From Bimastos eiseni (Eukaryota > Annelida > Clitellata > Crassiclitellata > Lumbricidae): DNA of 64,000 bases. A program made the position numbers and the translations under genes. Below are positions 43,647 through 56,259 of the stretch, piece after piece (the first letter of the stretch is position 1; each line of letters starts with the position of its first letter). The notes under the pieces are model-generated. The model had not been told where the DNA came from. It made no database searches and saw only the letters and a list, made by a program, of their open reading frames with translations. Where the stretch lies: NCBI GenBank assembly GCA_959347315.1, contig OY365807.1, forward strand, positions 31,037,786-31,101,785. Direction: 5' to 3'.

Positions 43647-43751
43647 ATCCGACGGCGGTTGCTAGCAGTCAACGGATGTCCGCGGATATTCTGTTCGGCT
43701 TCGTGACGACGCACACAGGTCCTGGCGCTGATCGTGCATTAGTTGACGACG

Positions 43752-43830
43752 ATGTTACGGTATTTCGCGATGCTATACAGGACTAACCCGTCTTCGTTTG
43801 GCGCAATCATCGCAATCGTCTTTGCTCACA
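43752..43830 (+). CDS. Receptor exon 1: start codon and signal peptide
   Basis: Codes [20 protein letters not shown] then AIVFAH, a signal-peptide-like sequence. An in-frame TAG lies three codons before the ATG. The donor A|GTAAGT is consensus and its phase 1 fits exon 2, giving [17 protein letters not shown]. This parallels the intron position near the signal cleavage site in vertebrate subunits. Alternatively translation could start at 44835 without this exon. Confidence 0.68.
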
Positions 43831-46800
43831 GTAAGTGACAAATGGTGATATTTGATATGAAAGGAAATTGTGATCTTCATAGACATATATGCAGGCATTT
43901 CTAGGTTTGCAGCAAGTGCACAAAGAACAGTGCATACAGATGGTTAATGGTTACAATTATTAGTTATCTCAAAGCTCTTTTTATCGTAGTCGTAATCTCC
44001 AAACTTCTAAAGCGCCACTCGAAAGCATGTGTTGGTGCCAGCTAATTTACGAGAGAAATCAGCAACTATTTTTGTGTCACCTGTGCCCAGCGCTGACTTT
44101 ATATTATTAACACATGCATGGAGCTACACAATCGACAGAATAAAAACAACGAAAGAAAGAAAGAACGAAATGAAGCCGGGTGAAAGAAATAAAGTAACGA
44201 ACCAGCGTATTAATATTAAAAGAAAGACAGGAATTTAAAGAAATTATTGGATTAAAAGAAAAAAGGAACGAGAAACTACGAAAGAAAACTAACAGCGTAA
44301 AAGAAACAATTAATCGAGAAAGGTAGGGAGAAATAGGTAGAATATACGTGTTATTGGAATTGAGGGCATCCCGACAAAAGAGCGCCCGACAAAAGAGCGC
44401 CCGACAAAAGAGCGCCCGACAAAGGAGCGCCCGACTGTATTGGCATAATTCAGAGCATCAATTATTGAACATAAATTGAAGAATGATTTAACTAGAAGCT
44501 GGACTGATGGGAGTAATTCTGTCTAAAACAACGATAGAAAGAACGGGCGGTCTTTTGGCGGCGCGCTCTTTAGTCGGTGCTCTTTGGTCGGCGCTCTTTT
44601 GACGGGTCACGGGAATGGAGTGATGAATTTTATGTTATTCTGGCCTGTTATACGAATAAAGAACACTAAATTATAGAAGACAAAGCGATTATAAGTTACC
44701 AATGGTAACTATTGTCTTCAAACGTAGAGAGTCTATCTGCATGTATGGTAACGATTGTCTTTCAAACAGAGGTCTGCGTAGATAGGCCAATGGTAACGAT
44801 TAGCATGCTAATTAAATAAAGAAATAATAAGCTGATGGCAACTTACGCGATGACCTGTGGTGTGATTTTTTTCCTTCTAGCTATTGGCCTCGTCTCAACA
44901 GATGAGTCTGAATATCGTCTGATACGGGACCTTATGCGTAACTACGACTCTCGCATCCGGCCCTCCATTAACGCCTCCGAATCGCTAAACGTCACTTTTG
45001 GATTAGCCTTGGCCCAAATCATTGACGTGGTATGTCTATGCCTTGATCTTCACATCATGGCAATCACACAAGCGAATTTATTTAGCGCCTCTAACAAATA
45101 ATTTGTGCTTAATAATTTGTATCTTATATACAATGTCACCTTTCTTATTTTCTGTGACCTCATGCAACTTTCTGTCTCTAGGGCATATTTATACCTATAA
45201 ATGGCTAACCTCTGGTAGTATACGTAGTGATTTATTGACATTGGCATCAATCAAAGTTTTAAAATATTTCTTCTGCATTTGAAACACGAGAAAACAGCAT
45301 TCAGCTAAAACACTAACAAAAGTCTATGTAGATAGGCCAATGGAAACGATTCATCAAACAAGCAGAAACCGTTTACATGGTTACGATTATCTCTCAAATT
45401 ACAGAAGACTGCGTTAAGATAGGCCAATGGTAACTATTGTCTTCAAACGTAGAGAATCTATCTGCATGTATGGTAACGATTCTCTCTCAAACAGAGGTCT
45501 GCGTAGATAAGCCAATGGTAACGATTGTCTATTATTATTTTTTTATCGAAATATATTTTTCAATTGAAAAATAACCTGACCCGCCCGGCATTGACAACAT
45601 TGGTCTACAGCAGAGATTGCTGACAGCTTGCTATAATCGTTCCGCGGTGGCAGAAGTTTCCCACGTGATATTCGTTGCATAGACTTACAATAGTATGTAT
45701 GATCATCCGGTGACTTCCCGCTTTGAATAATACCACTAGGCCTGTTGCATGATTATGACAGCATAGTCGCCAACTAATGATTATTGTTGCATTGTTATCT
45801 ACAACAAAATCTTGGGATTAGGGTGGAGATACAGTAGCCCATCTCCTACTCCCTCCCAAATCATATCCGAACTATCTCCTCTGGACTCTAATCTTAGCGA
45901 CAATCCACTGCGACTATATAGGAGCATATTCATGATGATTGAAGGCTTTTGACTAGCAGGGATAAATGACAGGTAAATGTCGGTCAGTTCTGGAGCTACC
46001 AAGCTGAGAGAGAGTGGCTGAAGGAGTAATCCACGATTCTGCTAGAACGGTTAACCTACGCTAGGATGGTGATTAGAAAGCAACGTAATGTTATAGAGGG
46101 TAGTGTGCATGGCATTTTCAACTCTTGATTGGGATTGCTTGAGCTTTCTTCAAATACTCTTTGAAGGGCAGTGGCCCATTTTAGAAAACCTCAACAATAT
46201 TCAATAAATATTCAGGGAAATTTAGCATGGCAGATTAAAGAAATTGGGTTGTCTATTCAACAGCAAATTAAGGGATGTGCTGCAGAGGGTGCTTGTCATT
46301 AAGTGATTTTAAAACCAACAATTCCAACAAGGAATGCGACTTGTATCATTTGGTGTAACATATATCAGAGTGTATATGGCCCAGATTCCGGAGTTTTTAA
46401 TTCGAAAAAGGTACAAAAATATTATTAAACACGAAACCTCTAAGCTGCATCGAAATGCCATAAGCCAATACAATATAACGTTGCTTGCCAAATATCATAT
46501 TTCACATTAAAGAACTGAAATATCTGGTTTGAGCCGTCAGGAGCATCGCCAAGTGAAAAACGAGAAAAGTATTGAAGCGGATGATAGACGAAACGTTGTT
46601 CTTAGCAAAAGAAGGTCTGCCATTCAGAAGACTTCGAGCACATTCTTGGCTGAGTGATGACAGTCAAGGAAATGCTAAAAATGTGCGTCAATTGTCATTT
46701 TATGGACGATCATCTGCAGTTTGAAAAGAGAAATGAGGAACTTTTAAGGTCATTGTGTGCAAAATGATCGAATTTCACCACCTGCATCTGAGTCATCGAT

Positions 46801-49800
46801 TACAATTGATGATATTTCTCGTTGCCTGAAGACTTTCTTATTTCTTCGGGGCTGTGACGCTGAGAGCGCTTCTGAATAGCTAGTACTGTAAGAAACGCTG
46901 TGTAAAGTTTACGAAACGATACGATAATGAAGTTAAGTGAACTTAAGTCTGCACAATTATTTCCTGTAGTTACTATCAAGCGATTGCTATATCTAGAATT
47001 AATCTGATGTCGATTTTACGATCAGTGTTAAAATCAGATCAACTTGTGTTTAGATTTATAGGCTTCTATACGTTGGAAAACAATATATATATATATATAT
47101 ATTTCTGAGGTAACATTAAAGAGCTAAAAAAGTGAAACATCGATATCACACTCTATCGATAATAGGTAGACGGGGTCGCCTCTATGATTCCTGGAATAAA
47201 GAGTGACCTTCAAACACTGAGAAAGACACTTTCGCCTAATGCCATTCATATTTCCTGTTGAGCTCTTGTTTCACATTTGGTGACCATCGAAGCAATCTAC
47301 AGCTGCGTTTCGGCACAGCTGAAAGGTTGTGCACGCTCCTTACAGTAGGCCTACGTCCAGTTTACAAAGACTATACCTACTCTCAGGGAACGGTAACATT
47401 TTTAATATGAATCAATAGTGGATACTCTGAAACGAATTTCTGATACAAGATGGGCAGCTGTTGGATTATTCTGTTACTTTCGTCACGCTAGACGACATAA
47501 ATTCAAGGAAAGTATCAGCACATATATAGGCCTAGATGGAAGAGTTAGAGCAGCAAAAGCTATGGGACTATCTGTCTTGATAGATAATATTCTTTTGGTT
47601 TTCTGATGATATTTCTACCAAAGCTGTTAGACAATATTTTCTTGTCACCAAGCAACTTAAGTTATTGACATTGCATTTGTAAAACAATTGATTGATGTTG
47701 CAAGAAAAATAGATTGTTGACACGAGAAGCGATGAAGCTGTGGAAGTCTAGATGGAGCTGTCAAATAATTAATTAGCGATAATGTTCCGAGTTTTACGCT
47801 GAAACTGAATTTAGAGAAACGCGAATAGCAAAGAAGAAACGTCTGGCATTAGAACTTAGCTGAGATGAATGGGCTGATGATCCAAGTACGCAATTTAATT
47901 CTGAAACGTTCTTGACAGTCTTGAATACACTTGTAGCTAAAATAGATGAACGCATAAATGACTTTCACATCACAGTTATTCCCTACCTATTTCTGTTGTC
48001 CTGATTCATCACAAATACTGGATGAAAATAAGGATTCTCTTCGATGGCTCAGCAAAATTTGCAACGACAGCATTAACACAAAGAAGCAATCAGAGAATGT
48101 CATTCATTCAGAAGACGTGTAGGACTATGCAACAAAACGTCAGTTGAAATTTAGTGAATTAGGCCTACAATTTAAAAAGATGCTGACATTCTTGATGGAA
48201 AACTGTGCCAGGTCGCCCTAATCTGTTATTACTCAATTTAAAATGACCTGACTCTTCCTACTAACTTTGCTACTAATGAAAGAAGTTTTGTAGATTGAAT
48301 GTAGATCATCAAAAGCTATTTGCGATCAACAATGACAAATGAACGTCTATAACTGGACCGGCATAAAATTCAATTAACTTGAGAACATTCTCGATACGAA
48401 TTTTGAGTGTGACCATGTCTGATGGAGTTCGTTTTGAGGCACACATTAACCAGATTTGCTGTAAGGCCCGACAATCCATGTTCGCTCTACGTGTTTTAGT
48501 TGCCCATGGGCTCCATGGTCAACGATTGTTTGATGTTGTTCGTGCTACCACCCTAGCTCGACTACTCTTCGCCTCCCCCGTTAGGTGGGATTTGCCAATG
48601 TACATGAGCGAAATCGCCTAAATGGTGTTCTACGAAAACCAACCCGTTCCGGCTTCCTTCCTGTTAATGTTTCTTCTTTTGAAGAGGACTGCTCTAAAGC
48701 TGACTTTGCTCTCTTTCGCTCAGCTCTGTTGAATCCATGTCATGTCCTTCATGACCTGCTCCCTCCCCGTAAGATCACCCCTTACAACATGCGACCCAGG
48801 CCACATGCATTCATCCTACCTGGAGCTGATACCTTTGAAAAGGTATCTTTCATCATGCGAATGTTATTTGACTTTGTTTAAAATTGTAAACTTGTTTAAA
48901 TTTGATAGTATTGTTTATACCTTATGTAAACTACTGTGCGTTTGCTGGTAGTATAATAAAGAATATTCTTATTTACTTACTCACTTACTTACTTATTGAC
49001 TTTAAATCAAGGATAAATTGTCACATAGAAGGCAATTTACTTAAGTTATAAGTTTCTTGTTTAGATCATTATAATATACTATTTGCATAAATTTAGTATA
49101 GTCAAGTTTCACGATCTCTGTTTAGATTTTTAGATTCTGTTTGATGTGCTCAACTAATTAGAATTAATTGACTAAATTAGTAAATTGGACGACGCCGAAG
49201 CACCTCCGTGAGATTTTCCTCGCCTCCCACGCAACATAACCTGAATCCGTCATTGCTATTATTCTTCTGAGCGTTATCAATTACAGGTCCAGACTAATGC
49301 TAGCAATCATTCAATGAGTCAACCAAGTCCCTGGCCGATTTGTAAGCCCTACTCTCCAGTTTCCAGTTAATCAAATTTCCCTGTTGTTCAGGAAAGAAGA
49401 CTGACTACTATGAAATGTTGCTGGTTCTAAAATATACAGTTCTTCTGCAACTTCGCGATATGTTACGTCGTTGCACTCTACACGCAACCCGTTTTCTCCC
49501 CTGTTAGTTGTAACGTCACTGGTTTCTATGTCCTATAACCCGCCTTCTCTTCTTCTCTCTTTGCCACATGGCTTCTCCTTTTTTAACCACCCACTTTTTC
49601 TTCGGTTTGCTACGTAGGCTAACTGTTTTCTGTCTCCTCGGTATCACTATGTCTCTATTGTTTGTGACTTCACTACTCTCTATCTCTGCCTCCATCTGGC
49701 TTTATGCTATGGCTCTCTCTCACTCTGTCTCTGTCTCTGTATGTCTGCCTGTCTCTCTCTCACTTTGTCTGTCTCTCTATCACAATCGCGGCCTCTGTTA

Positions 49801-51121
49801 TTGCTTATTACGTCACTGCTCTGTCGCTCTGTGGTAGCCGCTCTATCGCCATAATATGTTTGTTACGTACCGAGTTTATACAACTCTTCTCTATCTCCTT
49901 GGTAATTAGACCTATGTGTATCTTTTATTTGTCACGTCACTGCGCTCTTTGTCTCCATTTGTTTGTCTATGTCACTCCTCAACATATCTCTGTCTGTCTT
50001 CCTTTCATAATTTGCTACTCAACGACTCTTCTTCTGTTTGTTACGTCACTGTTCTTTCTCTTTGTTACCCGCTCTCGCGTTTTGTCTGTTTGTTACGTCA
50101 TGCAATGTCTCTCTTTGGTGTAAACCGCTCTATCTCCTTCTGAATATAACGTCACTGATCTCGATATCTCTCTTTGTTACTGAAAAACTCTACTTTTGTT
50201 TGTTACATCACTGCTTTATCTCTTTTGAATTCGCTTTCTGGCTTTGTCTGTTTCTTACGCCAAGCGATGTCACTTTTTGGTATCCAACTGGACGTCTTTC
50301 TGTTTCTTGCGTCACCTCTCTGTCTGTCTCTGTCTCTCTGTCTCTCTGTCTTTGTCTCTCTCTTTGTTGCACGCGGTGTCTCCTTCTATTTATAAATAAC
50401 GTAACTGCTCGCTAACCTTAGTACCCACTGTCTTCCCTTCTGTTTCTCAGTCCCACCTAAATCGATCGAAATCCTCCCTCTTTCAGACTTTCTCGTCTTC
50501 AATAAACCCCGCCATAGCTCTGCCCTCTCTGTCTGTCTGTCTCTCTCTGGAACCCGAAACTAATGAACATCGCTCTTAGGACACGACACAGCGCTCTTGA
50601 ATAAGCTGGTGCCCTGCGCTAAGCTTTATGGTAACCCTTCAGAATTTGGATTTTACGATTCTTAATACGAACGGCAAATATCGTAACCTATAACGCCATT
50701 TTAATGGTAGGCTGCTCCGCAAGGAAGCACAATGAAACCAACGCTGGTTGGTATAAGATAGCCAGTATCAACTAGTGGCCGACAAAGAGGATTAGGCTAC
50801 TGACCTCTGAATCATTCACGAACCAGTGCAATCTGGCAACACGCTTGCATAATTAAAATAGCACTATGACGTTGGCTGTGATAAATAAATAGATATTTTG
50901 CTGAAATTCATTCGTATGAAAAAAGCTGTACCTTTGGAAATAGGATCCTTATGACCAATTTTAGGTCTGCTATGCTAGGTACGTTTTGTGAGTCTGATCC
51001 ATGTGGGCTTATGCACCCGTCGAGGAGACGAAGGAATCTGATCAGGACGAATTTTATGGGAGCCTAAAGAAAGCCTTGAAGATCTACAGAAAAGTATCTG
51101 TAGCGACACGTAAAGGACATA

Positions 51122-51193
<72 letters not shown>

Positions 51194-54100
51194 GATATGT
51201 GTAGTTTCGGCATCAACAGAAACGAATGTTGAAGCAAACTGAATCGCAGTCAATTACAATTGCAAGATTTCTTCTATATAGAAGCCGGACTATATTGATT
51301 AATAATCGCAATTGCACAGGAAATGCCCCCCACCCCTCGTGTGTCCTAGTATTTCAACAATGACCAAGCCAATGCAACGTTTACTTGCTAGAGTACAGGA
51401 CATATTCCCCCGTGGTTGAATTGAGAATTTATAATGAGTTGGTCATATTCCTCCAGGACAAATTCCCCTCTGAATCGACTCAATGAACGCTTAAAAATGT
51501 CCCTATGAGTCTTTGTTAGCAGACCTACCATAAATCAGCGCTTCCCAACCTTTACTAATTATTGCTTTTCTTTTTCAATCACCTTAAATATGTATTTAAA
51601 TTGATTTAACTGCATATTAAGACAATTCAGTGCCTCTATTGCCATCCAATATCAGAGCTGTGTAAGTGTCAGCGTATTTTATCACGACCTTTAAACTTTG
51701 AGTTTCTTTGTTCATTTTACGGACTGGCAACTGAGGGCTAGAGGACGGGCGCTGTTCCGCGAACCACGGGTTTGTAAGCACTGCTTGAATTGTTTGATGC
51801 AAATGATGAATTGCTTTGTTGATACCTTCAAGCAGTTTGTGCGAAATGGACAATGTTCTTACCGCACGTTTCAAGAATAAACGGACCTAATCACAGAACC
51901 ATTGGAATATCGATTTTGCGATTAATTGGGACGATTCTCCTCGGAAAACGATGATGAAAGGCAATCAGTTTCTTGTGGATGCAGACCAATGTTACAGTCC
52001 AGTTCTCAGCCTCCTAAAGAGGCTCAGGAGATAGTAGCATCGCTGTCATGTGAAAAGGCTAATTTTGTGTCCAGCCGAATATTCTTATACTCTCTGACTC
52101 TATATAGGTGTCCAGAATATACATGCTGCCTATCCTCCTTAACTTGTAATCAATCGTACGTTGCTTTGTTCTTGATTTGTATTCGTAGATTCTGCGGTAT
52201 ACGATGTAGGGCACCAACTGGATTGTATTTTACCGAAGCTTTGGCTGCATTTCATGTCTTAAACCCGGCTCATAATCTTCGAAGTAACGTGGTCTATTTA
52301 CAACGCTATGACGAATGTTGCATTATTTTATTTTTTTATATGATATTCGAATTTAGTCAACAACATTTTATGCCCGTGCCTATAAAGAGACCTATGTTGT
52401 TTGAAAAGCTGTATTCTCAGTGTGCAATGAGCGCACGGTATCTTTCGTAAACCTCGTCTCACTGCTTTATGTCTTTGCGTGCTTCTCTCACGGTTCACCT
52501 GCCAAGCAATCATGAGAAACCGTCATATTCACAAGCTATCCTCCTACCTTTGATAAAGACTGTCAAAGGAACCAGAGACGGGTGCGATGAATGAATATGT
52601 TCCATGGGAAGAGACCAGCGAGTAGTTATTGAGCACAAACTGATGTGGACTGAGACCTCTCAGGAACTATTGTGGCGTCGCCTTGCAATGGAAATTCACA
52701 ACTGATTAGAAAAGAATATGCTCGAAGCTGCTGATTCCATTCACACGCTTCCCATTACCCTTTCGATGGCTCCTATTCCATTGAGAACTTCGTGCGAGTA
52801 TTGTCTCCTCATGGGTCTATTTACTAGACAGTGTAAAAATGTTTTATGCTTAAATTCAATATTCAGAAAATTGAAATACGTTATCCGGTATTGTCTTAAA
52901 AACCCAAAGACGCATTTATTTTAAAGCCGATATTCTGTTTCATGTAACAATATGAACAATGTCGTTGAAGTTGTTGGCAAACTTGGCCTATTATTCTTCT
53001 AACTACAAGCATGGACCTATTGTCATATCATGCCTTGTAGAGGATATTAAGTGGTAGATACATGTAAATGTTCAGACAATCATCGATGACTGGACGAAGA
53101 CGTGTCTGGTGAAACTACTGGATGAATATAGAAGCCGTTGATCGAGTCACCGGCAGAAGAGTTGAAAGCAGAGCCTCAGTCGCTGAGACACATCTTAACA
53201 TAACGCTGCTCTACATAAGTTAGCACTTCCAATTATGCTTACTACATGAAATACAGCAGTTGACAGCTTCACTTGGATTATTGAGATTCATTGTGTAAAA
53301 AAAAGCTGAAAAGAAATCGCATGACTTGTTGCATGATTGCAGGATTATCCAGCATTGATTGCAATAGGCAGGGTTGGCCAACATTTATTGCAATAAGCAG
53401 CTAGGGTTGGCCAACATTTATTGCAATAAGCAGCGTTGGCCAGCATTGATTGCAATAGGCAGGGTTGGCCTGCATTGATTGCAATAAGCAGCTAGGGTTG
53501 GCCAACATTTATTGCAGTAAGCAAGGTTGGCCAGCATTGATTGCAATAGGCAGGGTTGGCCAACATTGATTTCCATTAGCAGGGTTGGCCAACATTGATT
53601 TCCATTAGCAGGGTTGGCCAACATTGATTTCCATAAGCAGTCTGAATAAGACAGACGTCGTTGTTTGTCCAGATAATTAACTGCTGGATTTCGTTGAAAC
53701 AATTGCGAGTCGTGACTGGTCCGATAGTTCTGCAAAGGTGTGTGCGACGCATCAATGGATGTTACAACCGAACGCAGCTTTGTTCGTATTGGCTTTGATT
53801 GATGTTTTCCAAGGCATGCTCAGAAAGCGCCTCTAGCGACGGATAGGATGCTTCGTGTGTGGGACCGTTTTGTCACGCGCCTAACATGTATTTGTCGCTC
53901 CACCCACGTGTTATTGTGTTTGTAGTAGGAAGACTAATTCCGGAGTCTTCCTCACCAACGCCTTTCTACCCTGCTCTTCTTCCTCCGCCGTCTCTTCATC
54001 CGGTTACTGTTACGCATCGCCCCCATCCATCTCTTTCTCTTTTCTCTCTCGCCCGCTGACCCTCCCTTTTTCCTCTTTTCCTTCAGCTGCACATCCTATC

Positions 54101-54791
54101 TGTCCTGTTCCTTTATCATCTGCTTTATTATCTTCCTTCCGCTCCTTTATCATCCTCTCTATCATCTTCTTTCTGCTCCTTTATCATCCTCCTTTTCCCC
54201 TTCTTTTTTCTCCTTTATCGTCCACTTCCTCCCTTTTTTCTGCTCCTTTATCATCTTGTTCCTCCTCCTCTTTCTGCTCCTTTATCATCCTCTTCCTCCT
54301 CTTCTCTCTGCTCCTTCTTTTGTCTTCTCTGCTTACTCAGACTTCAGCTGCTCATCCTTCTTGCACTCCTTGCACTCCTTCTCCTCTTGCTCTTCTTCTC
54401 GTCTTTCCAATTTTGTCTCCCCTTTTTTATCCCCGTGTGCCTCTGTTTATCTCTTCTTGCTCCTCATCCTCAGTTCAATCCATCTGCCCTGTTTATTCTC
54501 TCTTTTCCTGCGTCTTAAGCCCTAGTTGCACTCATTACCTTCTTCTCTTTTCATTATGCTCTCCCTTCTCCTCTCCATCTTCCTCCCAATTGTCCTCTTC
54601 GATCTCCTTCTCCATCACTCTCCTTTCAGTCTATGGCGCTCCAATGGCAGAACAATTGTTATTAATCAAACACAAAGGCAGTGAAAGTCGATAGCTTAAA
54701 AGGCAATCGGCTCGCATTAATATTACACCTTAAGCATGTACAGCACCAGGTTAGGTTAAAATGTTTACTCATACTGCCCATATGTATGCAT

Positions 54792-54836
<45 letters not shown>

Positions 54837-56225
54837 TATATATATGTGTGTGTGTGCGTGTGTAGGGCCTATGCAAGGGATTTTGTAAGCCTATGCATTC
54901 ATGACAGTGTACTTGCATGCATGAAAGTCTGTATGTGTGTATGCATCTGTGTGTGTATTTAGACGTTTTAGAGCACATACTTAGCAGGAATCACGTAGAG
55001 TAATGGTGAAGACACTGGGGCGCAGAGCTGAGGAACTGAGTTCGAGACCCGTTTTATCCGCAAAGTCGACTAGTTCTTCTTTCGCTAGGGGAGGCGGCGT
55101 TTGTTAAAATGAGATGCATAACTTAATTGGCGCCTAGCATGGCGGCAGACAGTTTTATTCGATTCCTGTAATAACTTGTCAACATTAGTTCATACTGTAC
55201 TTGAAATCATAATGCGGTCTGTCAGTTTGAAATATGTATGTATGTAGGCATGTGTGTGTATGTATGCATACATGTATGTATACATGAGTGGATGTGTACA
55301 TGTATGCATGCATGCACGACTTCTGTACGTGTGTCCGTGTATGTGTGCGTTCATATAATTCGTGTATGTGTCTATATACAGTGCAACTCTTTCTTTGCTC
55401 CATATTATGCGGATATTACATCTTAGAGCCTCTTTAGGGACGTTGAAACATCTCTCTATATGAATCATTCATATGAATTTTTCAGTTGTCTCCAAGATGT
55501 GAGATATTCACGTTTATATTCACGGTCGTAATCGATTGTAAATTGTCCCCTTGCAGCTGATAGTCACCTTGAGCGTTCCTAACTTCATTATAGACCTGTG
55601 ACAATGATATTATGATGATTTAAGTTTACCGATTCATCAAAATGCACATATTGGGGCTAATGATATTAGCCTGTGGACCACCCCAAAATAAGCTCAACAT
55701 ATATCTATAGTCTCTAAACCAAAGAGCTAATTTCAAGCGGCCTGGTATCGAGCATCCTGTCTGCCTCACCCTAAGAGTTGTGTTGTTAATTGATTTCTTT
55801 TTTGCTATATTTAGGCTAGTTGTGCATTTCTTACTTTATAATCCACCCTGTTATACAGTCTGTTATTTTAAATATATGCTACCATTGCGTACAACGTAGT
55901 GGATTGGTGCCTGCCCGATGCGATTGAAGGTTGCTCACTTAGGCTATATTTTAGGTCAAATTAGATTGTTTTGGAAAACGGGTTCCACAAAGTAGCAACA
56001 CTTGTAACTGCTCAGGTCATTATTTTTATGTTTCGAATCTTGAACGATCTATATATCTCGTAGTCGTGATTTCCATACTCTTAAAGTTCCACTCGATATC
56101 CAAGCGTGGGACAGCGTGTGTTCGAATTCAACGAGAAAGGCATTACTATACGAAGTTCGAAACATCCAATACACATGTGCACGCACACATCTTCAGCGTT
56201 CATAGCTTCAGGAATTGATTCCATA

Positions 56226-56259
<34 letters not shown>

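Larger units (their letters stand above)
25966..43751. other. Gene-poor region between FGGY and the acetylcholine receptor gene
   Basis: No protein gene was recognised in 17.8 kb. Contents are FGGY 3' UTR, a LINE-like fragment (26150-26260), the 18-bp satellite, unassigned AT-rich sequence (28120-29600), SINE copy 3, a candidate solo LTR and degenerate TAGGCCTA-rich repeats (30500-32300). After those come LINE ends (33890, 42985), a 3.1-kb hAT-like element with the U2-like RNA, and large (TATG)n and (CATACACATA)n arrays. Stretches 28280-29600, 31400-31790, 34920-35870 and 39030-40460 hold nothing I can name. Confidence 0.7.

Noticed and set aside
51926..52450. 174-codon open frame
   Set aside because: No recognisable domain, no codon or splice support, located inside receptor intron 2.
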